DNA of 64,000 bases from Zopfochytrium polystomum (Eukaryota > Chytridiomycota > Chytridiomycetes > Chytridiales > Chytridiaceae), in contig JAIVFJ010000004.1 in assembly GCA_025765615.1 (NCBI GenBank), forward strand, positions 248,001 through 312,000. Reading direction: 5' to 3'. Positions 34,831 to 42,700 of this stretch are shown here, piece by piece (the stretch's first letter is position 1; every line of letters begins with the position of its first letter). The position numbers and the translations under genes were made by a program. The notes under the pieces are model-generated. The model saw only the letters and a program-made list of their open reading frames with translations, was not told the DNA's origin and did no database searches.

Positions 34831-34898
34831 AGGCTGTTTAAAAAAGCCCCTCGATCCCTCCACAGCGATCACCCACCACCACCACCACCACCACCACC

Positions 34899-37023
34899 AT
34901 GTCGCACGACGACAACAAGCAGCAGCACTTCAAGACGCTGATCATCGGCAGCGGGTACGGGGTTAAACACACGCTCTCAGAGTGAACGAGGAGGAAGGAA
35001 GAGGAGGAGGACGAGGAGGAGGAGGAGGAGAGATAGCGTGTGATCTCTGGATTCTTCCCCCTCCCCACAACTCTCTCGAACTCACCCCTTCCGCCCGCGC
35101 AAAACAACCACCGCCCACCACCAGCATCTCGGGCATCGTCTCGGCCATCGAGCTTCGGAAACGCCTCGGATTCACCCCCGACGACTACCTCATCGTCGAC
35201 AAGTCCACCACCGCAACCTTTGGCGGCACCTGGAGCGCAAACACCTACCCGGGCGCCGCCTGCGACGTGCCGGCTCACATCTACTCCCTGTCCGACACCC
35301 CGAACCCTTCCTGGTCTGAAAAATGGCCACCCCAGAGCGAGATCCTCGCCTACCTCGACGGCGTCGCCCGAAAGTACAACCTGCACGCGTCGACGCGCTT
35401 CGGCACCGAGGTCGTCGAGTGCCGGTGGCTCGCCGCCCCCGCTTGCCGGTGGTCCGTCACGCTGCGCCAGGTCGACGGCGGCAAGACTTACACCGTCACC
35501 GCGACCGCGGTCATCACCGGCGTCGGCCAGCTGAGCCGCCCGTACGTCCCCGACATCCCCGGTCTGGCCACCTTCGGCGGGCCCGTCGTGCACTCGGCGC
35601 ACTGGGACCACGCGATCGACTTTGCAAACAAAAAGGTCGCCGTCGTCGGCACCGGCCCGTCCGCGATCCAGTTCGTGCCCGAGGTCCTCAAGGCTCCCGG
35701 CGTGTCCATGGACGTGTTCCAGCGCTCGCCTGGCTACGTCATCTTCAAGGGAAACTTCAAGTACCCTGCCCTCGTCCGCTGGCTCTTCCGCTACGTCCCC
35801 TTCGTGCGCGCGCTGTACCGCAGCTGGCACATTTTCAAGACCGACATCAACTACTACGCGTTTAACAAAAACTACCCGCTGATGGGCGCGTTAGGCACTT
35901 TTTTCGCAAAGTGGTACATGCGCTCGCAGATCAGGGACCCCAAGCTGCGGGAAATCCTGATCCCAGGCTTTGCGTTCGGATGCAAGCGCACCCTCCTCTC
36001 CGACGACTGGCTCGAGTGCATGCAGCGGCCCAACGTCGCCGTCGTCACCGACAAGATCACGGCCGTTGCGCCCGGCGCGGTCGTCACCACCGCGCCAGAC
36101 GGTTCCACCGCGATGCACCCGGCGGACGTCTTGCTGCTCGGGACCGGGTTCAAGTCGACAGAGTTCCTGCAGCCGATCGAGTTTTACGGCGAGGGCGGCG
36201 CCCGGCTGCACGACGTCTGGGCGTCAAAGGGCGGGCCAGAGGCGTACAAGGGCGTGCTTGTGTCCGGGTTCCCCAACCTCTTTGTCCTGTACGGACCGAA
36301 CGTCAACCTCGGCCACCACAGCATTATCCTCATGGTACTGCACAAACTAGCCAGCAAACGGAGATTCAACTCCTTCTTTTTTTTTTTTTTTTTTTTTTCC
36401 CGCTAACCATCCACCGCATTCTGCACACCAAACAACGAAAATGCCACAAAAAAAAAAAAAAAAAAACAAAAAAACAATGCAAGATCGAGTACTCGATGAA
36501 CCTCGCCACGAACCTCCTCCGCCTTGTGTTCCCCACCTCAAAGACAGCCAAGGCGATCCCATACGTCAACGTCACCGACGCCGCGCAGACCGAGTACAAC
36601 AAGACGATTCAGCGACAGCTCGCCGACACGTCGTTCGCGTCCCCGACGTGCTCCAACTGGTACCGTATCGGCGACAAGGTGGTCAACAACTGGCCGCTGA
36701 CGGTCCGGCGGTTCCAGCAAATGACGAGCACGATCGAGGTGAACGACCTGGTGCAGGTGAGAAAAGTGCTTTTTTTTTTTTTTGAATTTTTGGCTCAATT
36801 CCACTTTTTTCTGGCTTACTCGTTTCGGGTTTTTTGACAATTTTTTTTCTTTTTCTTTTGTTTGTTTGTTTGTTTGTTTGGTTGTCGACGTTAGTTTGGC
36901 GACGAGCCAAGGCGGTCGTTCCGGCGGCAAGAGCAGAGGAAGATCATCAAAACCATCTCCTGGGTGGCGTTCCTCTCTGCGGGCGCGTTCGTCGCCGCTC
37001 GCTTTTCGCGTGGGTCGCTGTGA
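34899..37023 (+). CDS. Flavin monooxygenase, Baeyer-Villiger type, with C-terminal membrane anchor
   Basis: Exon 1 (34899 to about 34957) encodes MSHDDNKQQHFKTLIIGSG and joins after an intron to ISGIVSAIELRKRL, rebuilding the FAD Rossmann motif GxGxSG. Further motifs: FGGTWSANTYPGAACDVPAH, the BVMO/FMO fingerprint FGGPVVHSAHWD, and the NADPH Rossmann VVGTGPSAIQFVPEV. After a T/A-rich intron (about 36334-36482) the frame continues IEYSMNLATNLLRLVFP. A last exon (36895-37023) gives FGDEPRRSFRRQEQRKIIKT, then the hydrophobic ISWVAFLSAGAFVAARF, a likely tail anchor, and stop TGA 37021-37023. Such enzymes use NADPH and O2 to oxygenate ketones or other lipophilic substrates; the substrate here is unknown. 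All cofactor motifs are intact. The ATG follows a CAC repeat. Confidence 0.92.
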
Positions 37024-37811
37024 TTGGGACTTTGTTTTTTTTTCCTCCCCTCTCTCTCTCTTCTCCTTTTTTTTTCATTTTTTTTTTACTTTTTCTCTTT
37101 CCTCATGGTGCTTCTTTTGCCCTTTCGCCGTCTTCTCCCATCTACCGAAAGTGTGGGTGGATCGTGTCATGGGCTTCAGCGGCCTCGATCTCATCATACA
37201 ATGTTGACAGCTTTTTGGACCATCCCAATCTCTTGCCAGCTGGCGTCGATCGCGGCGCGTGGGGCGAGTACGGGCGAGTACGGGCGAGTACGGCGCGGGG
37301 ATGCCGTTGTCGCGCCACCAGACGCACACCCGCGCCACCACCCTGCGCTCCTTCCCCCTCGACCGCGCCGCGCAGCGCACCGACACACGACACGCGCCTC
37401 CTCTCGCTCCTCCTCGCTCACAGCCTCCTCCCCATACCTAACCCCCCTCCGCCACTCCGCCGCCCTCGTCGCCGGCCAGCGGCGCCGGCAACGCTGCCGT
37501 CCTCGCCGTGCGGTCGAGGCGCAGCAGGGTCGCGAGGCGGAAGCGGTCGATGGGCGACAGGTTGCTGTAGACCGCGGCGCGGACGCCGTACGGGTCGAGG
37601 CCATCGTTGCCTTGGGTTGAGAAGTCTGTACTTCAGTTCATGCCCCTCCCAAACACAGAGGCTTCGCGATGAGGTGAAGCTAAGGCGAAGAGGATCTCCT
37701 AGGCGTTTGGGTCTTTGGAACGAAAAGCGCTCCACGATGCTCCCGACATATCGCGAAAGTATTTGTGTCACACAAAGTAATGTATTTCTTCCGGCCCACC
37801 CGTTTCCACAA
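37024..37811. other. Intergenic region between the monooxygenase and reductase-like genes, with an orphan minus-strand frame
   Basis: T-rich tracts at 37030-37110 follow the monooxygenase stop. An 11-bp repeat (GGGCGAGTACG x3) lies at 37262-37294. A minus-strand open stretch from an acceptor-like CCCAAG (37616-37611) to TAG 37440-37438 reads NDGLDPYGVRAAVYSNLSPI then FRLATLLRLDRTARTAALPA; it looks like the last exon of a gene, but no upstream exon or family is recognised. Confidence 0.35.
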
Positions 37812-38588
37812 CTACGACAACGACTTTGGCAGCACCCCACCAACAGGGCTATCTTTCGTGGCCTTGCCGAGGAGCGCCTTCACGTCCGCAGCGCTGACGA
37901 CGCTCCCTCCATGCCCCTCAAAGAACCACTTTGCCTTTTCTTCCTCGCTCAAGCCCTCGGGCGGCTTGGCAAAGTACGGCCACGCGTACACGGGCGTGTT
38001 CGGCTCGGATCGCCAGCTGTCCGCAAACGAACCGACGTCGACAGCGTCGAACCCAATGTCCTCGACAAACGCCGACACCTTCGCCTTGGCGTCAGCATCG
38101 TCGCCGGCAATGGGCAGCGCCGAGCGCCCGGGGTGACCCTTGGGGCGGGCGAGGTTCTCGAGGTGCTTGAAGTAGATGTTGTTGAACGCTTTGACGAGAC
38201 GCGCGGACTTGAAGCGCCGCTGGAGCAGCTCGCTCGATGTGATTTCGCGCGCGTCAAGCTGCGGGAACCGGCCGTCACGCTCCGGGTAGTAGTTGAGCGT
38301 TTCGACGACGATCTTGCCGGCAAAGGCGTCGGCGGGGAAGGCGGCGTCGTCAAAGGCGGCCTTCAAAGGGATGGAGAGGCTGACGATGTCGCTGTTGCGG
38401 ATGGCGTCGGCGACCGAGACGGCGGTGGCCAGCGGGCCGAGGGCGGCGGCGGCGTCGGCGAGGGTGGCCGGGCCGCGCGAGTTGCTCAGGAGCACTCGGT
38501 ACCCGGCGGCGACGGCGTGGCGCGCGACGACCGAGTTGATGCTGCCGTAGCCGATGAGCCCGATGGTTGTAGTCTTTGTCGTCGCCAT
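37812..38588 (-). CDS. NADPH-binding Rossmann protein, F420-dependent NADP reductase-like
   Basis: A single-exon frame runs from ATG 38588 (MATTKTTTIGLIGYGSINSV) to the stop at 37814-37812, 258 residues. The N-terminal GLIGYGSINSVVARHAVAAG is a Rossmann dinucleotide-binding loop followed by VLLSNSRGP, where Ser-Arg suits the 2'-phosphate of NADP. Next are IVSLSIPLKA, VVETLNYYPERDGRFPQ, VKAFNNIYFKHLENLARPKG and ALPIAGDDADAKAKVSAFVE, the block order seen in the F420-reductase/NAD(P)-binding family common in fungi and bacteria. Fungi do not make F420, so the true hydride partner is unknown. A longer frame upstream to 38654 has no ATG that improves the family fit. It is tail-to-tail with the monooxygenase; a functional link is only speculative. 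Confidence 0.85.
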   Translation of the reverse strand: MATTKTTTIGLIGYGSINSVVARHAVAAGYRVLLSNSRGPATLADAAAALGPLATAVSVADAIRNSDIVSLSIPLKAAFDDAAFPADAFAGKIVVETLNYYPERDGRFPQLDAREITSSELLQRRFKSARLVKAFNNIYFKHLENLARPKGHPGRSALPIAGDDADAKAKVSAFVEDIGFDAVDVGSFADSWRSEPNTPVYAWPYFAKPPEGLSEEEKAKWFFEGHGGSVVSAADVKALLGKATKDSPVGGVLPKSLS

Positions 38589-39797
38589 GGCGCTGCAAGT
38601 GGTATATGTACGAGTCTGCGGTGATGTGTGGGCGGTGGGAGAGAAAGAGATCACTCTTTAAATATCGAAACTCTTTTGGATGGAGTGCACTGTGGCTGCT
38701 GCAACTGCTTCGCCACCAGCGGCGGGAGCGCCGCATCCAATTACAAATTCGTAATTACAAATACTTTGCGGGACTTGAATGGCGTGCTCTCCCCGCAAAG
38801 ATGCTCTGTTTCAATTCGCACGCAAGCACTCGAAACGAACTCGAGCGACAGACTTGCCAGAATGGTCTTAAGCCCAGCCAACAATCACCCTTTTCCGATG
38901 ATAGGGGATTTACACTCCAAACAGTCAGCAAGGTTTCCCTCGTGGTTTTGTTCGTCTCGAAGTGAGCAAGCGTGAAACGCGTGACGAACACAGGTTCTGT
39001 CCGAACCGCCGCGAAGCGGAGAGCCATGCCAGCGGGAAGCGTGACGGTCTGTGGGTGGACGCCTGCGGTCGGCCCAGCTGCCCTTGTGTTGTTGTGTTGT
39101 TAGTGCGGTAGTCGTCAGCTCTGTCGTGGGCGGCGGCGCTCCTACGTGCTTCAAGGGCGGGGACTCCATCTATCGTTTACGATCTTGTCACTCCGTCTCT
39201 CTCTCGCTCGCACCATGTGTCTCTCATTTATACGTTACTGTAACGGTCCTGCACTGATATTTCAAAAATTACATGCATACTAGCGTCCTCGGATTTCGAC
39301 AGTCAACTTTCCTTATTGTCCACACCAAGCCATTGGAAGGTTGAGCACGCCAGTGACTTTTGGTCGGCGACAGGTTGCGGGGTGTGAATGGCATGCCATA
39401 ACGTGTAGAAGAAGCCGCTTCGAGGAGAGTCGCCCACCATAAATTGGCAACAGAGTGAACAGACACGCTCATCGCTGCCTTTTCCGTCCCAGGCCGACAA
39501 CGTCACAAGAATCTGTCCCACCCAAGCTGCTGCCCTTTTGTCTCCTCCCTCATGCCCTTCATTTTCGATTCCCCTCCTCCCTTGGTATGAACCAGGAAAG
39601 TCTTCACGGTTGCATGCGTTTTTGCTTCTTTATTACCTTTGCTTTCCGTCGAATCATAAAAATGTTCTATCACGCAAATGTTTGCAGTCTATGCCCCGTC
39701 GTCGCTGTTTCTCTCTCGCGCAGCAGTTCGGCTCGAAAGGTCGGTCGAAGTTTCCAGCCCCTGTAAACTCGCTGCTTACAATTGTCGCGAAAGAAAC
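38589..39797. other. Intergenic region, no supported gene
   Basis: Short frames occur on both strands (for example minus 39027-38755). None has a family motif or good splice support. Nothing else is recognised up to the small gene at 39798. Confidence 0.4.
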
Positions 39798-42700
39798 ATG
39801 GATTTGTCGGCCGCGGCGATGAGTCAAGCGTTCAAGAAGAAGGCTGTGCGCGAATTGTCAGGTGTCACTGGGAACAAGGTCCCTGAAACGGCGAAAAGGC
39901 AATAGATCTCTTCTCTGTGTTCATCGATTGTGTTATGAATCACCCTCTGGAAACCTCTGGAACCTTCTAGAACATTCCTTCATGGAACCTTGTGGAACCT
40001 TCTGGAACCTTCTTTGCTTTCCTGACTTGTCTTGTTGTCATTGGTATCATTGGTATCATTGCATTACTAATTGCTCTTTCTGGAACTTTCTTGGAGTCTT
40101 GACAAGGAACACTCTCAAAAGGTATAAAAGGGGGATGGGGGACCTGTCCCATCCCTCAAGTGAATTATTGTTTCCAATACAATCATCACTCCTCTCAGTT
40201 CCTTGTCTGCCTTGTCCTGTCCTGCCCTGTTCCTGACATCATAATTCACTTCACCCTCTCCCACTACTCTCTGCCATCATGTCTGACCCAAACAACACCT
40301 TCCCTGATGCAACTGCCTTCCAAGCCTTGATGGACCAATTACAAGCCCTCTCAAGACAGACACACCAACTTCAAGAACAAGTCCTTCACCAGCAGCACCA
40401 GCTTCAACAACAACTTCACCAACAAGAACATCAAGCTCTTCCCCTGCCTCAAGCCAACCAAGCAAGAGAGCCCAAGGTTCCCAGCCCTGACAAGTTCACT
40501 GGGCTGGCCAAAGACCTTAGGAACTTTATGGCCACTGTGGAGAATGTCATCCTTCTCCAACCTTCAAGATTTCCCAGTGAGCAAGTCAAGGTTCTTTTCA
40601 CAAGCACCCTCCTGTCTGGTCAAGCTCAATCATGGTACAGATCTCTCCCAAGCACACCCACCACCCTGCAAGAGCTCTGGGAGGGGCTGGAAGCTACCTT
40701 TGGTGACCCCTACGCATCTTGGACAACAAGATCCAAGCTCAAGCATATCAAGCAAGGAAAGCAATCTTGTGTGGCCTACACCAACCAATTCAAGCAACTA
40801 GCCAGAGACTCTGGATACAATGATGCAGCTCTGATGGAGCTGTACCATGATGGTCTCCATGAGTCTATCCAAGACATGCTCTCCCAGTCTCTGCACATCC
40901 CTGAGACCTTGGAAGAGTACATTCTCCTTGCCATCAAGATTGACAACAGACTCTACTCCAAGAGGCTGAAGCAAAGACAAGTAGGAACTACATCAAGGCT
41001 TACCCCAGTCCCTCAAGCTCTTACAGTTCCTGAACCCATGCAAGTGGATGCAGTTGAGACACTTCCTAAGGGTCCTCTGAGCCAAGAGGAGAAAACAAGG
41101 AGGGCCCAGCAGGGACTGTGTTTTTACTGTGGCTCCAAGGAGCATGCTGTCAAGGACTGCCCAAGGAAGAAGCACCCAAACTCCCAGGTCCAGGCTCACT
41201 GAGGGGCAATTCCCTGGACCCTCCTCCAAGCTGCCCCTGTTTCATCACCACCACCAGCACCACCAACACCTCAGATTCCAAGCCCCACCAACTCACCATG
41301 GATGTCAAGATTCAACTCTCACCCAAGTCAACCATCACAACCAAGGCCCTTATAGACTCTGGATCATCCTGCAACATCATTGATGCCACCCTTGCCAAGT
41401 CTTGTGCCATTCCTACGATCAAGAAATCCACACCCCTCAAGGTCCACTTTGCCAATCATGCTCTGTTCAAGGAAATCAGCCATGAAACCAAGCTAAACCT
41501 CCACATCCAAGACTTTCCACCATCCATGGTCAATCTGGAAGTATTGGATCTTGGCTCACCCACATTCTCTGTCATCCTGGGATTACCATGGCTGCAAGCC
41601 CAGAACCCTGCCATTGATTGGGTCACTGGTCAAGTCCAACCTCCACCAATCGGAACAGTCACCCAAAACTCAAGTCAAGCCCCCAAGTCTCATGCTCTCA
41701 AGCCCTTGATTCAAGATTCACAGCCAGCCAAGACTCAAGTTCCACAGTTCACAGTTCACAGTCAAGATTCAAGTAGAGCTCATAGAGCTCACAGTCATGG
41801 CCATGACTCTTGTTCACAGAACCCACAGTCAAAGATTCAAGTACCACAGTTCACAGTCCACATTCAAGATTCAAGTTCCACAGCTCACAGTCTTTGCCAA
41901 GAACAGAACTCTCAGTCAAAGATTCAAGAATCACAGTTCCCAGTCAAGAATTCAAGCCCCACTGCTGAGGAGCACGACAACCTGGACCCATCAGACCTTT
42001 TGCTGGCATCCAAGCTACCAAAAGAATATCTCCCTTATGCTGATGTGTTTTCCAAGACCAAGGCAGACCTGCTACCAGCTCAGAGGCCTTATGACTGTGA
42101 AATCCCACTCAAGGATGAAACTTGCAGCCCACCTTTCAAGCCACTGTACCACCTCTCTCCACCAGAAGCCAAGGCCCTCCAAGAATACATTGAAGAAATG
42201 CTGAACAAGGGATTCATCCAACCTTCCAAGTCACCAGCTGGAGCTCCCATCTTTTTTGTCAAGAAGAAGGATGGGGGGCTGAGACCCTGCGTGGACTACA
42301 GAGATCTCAATGAGATGACAGTCAAGAACCGCTATCCACTGCCTCTCATCTCTGAATTACTGGACAAACTGAGCCATGCAAGGATATTTTCCAAGATTGA
42401 CCTCAGAGGTGCCTACAATTTGGTCAGAATTAAGCCCCAGGATCAATGGAAGACTGCCTTCAGATGCAAATACGGTCACTTTGAGTACTTGGTTATGCCC
42501 TTTGGACTTACCAATGCTCCAGCTATTTTCCAAGGCATGATGAATGACATCTTCAGGGATATTCTGGACCTTTTTGTCATTGTCTACCTGGATGATATCC
42601 TGGTATTTTCATCTGACACTGCAAGCCATATGGGACATGTCAAGACTGTCTTGGAGAGACTCAGACAGCATCACCTCTATGCAAAGCTGGAGAAGTGTGA

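Larger units (their letters stand above)
32819..34898. other. Intergenic region rich in simple repeats
   Basis: It separates the divergent WSC and monooxygenase genes. It contains GA/GT satellites, CAGCCAGT and ACAG arrays (listed separately), and no convincing ORF: Cys/Val and His/Thr frames are satellite translations. A CAC-rich run directly precedes the monooxygenase ATG. Confidence 0.45.

Noticed and set aside
36441..36480. Lys-run ORF between monooxygenase exons
   Set aside because: The A-run lies in an intron flanked by GT-AG signals and matching phases.
34899..38588. Metabolic gene cluster (monooxygenase plus reductase-like gene)
   Set aside because: Only two enzymes, convergently arranged, with no transporter, regulator or core synthase nearby.
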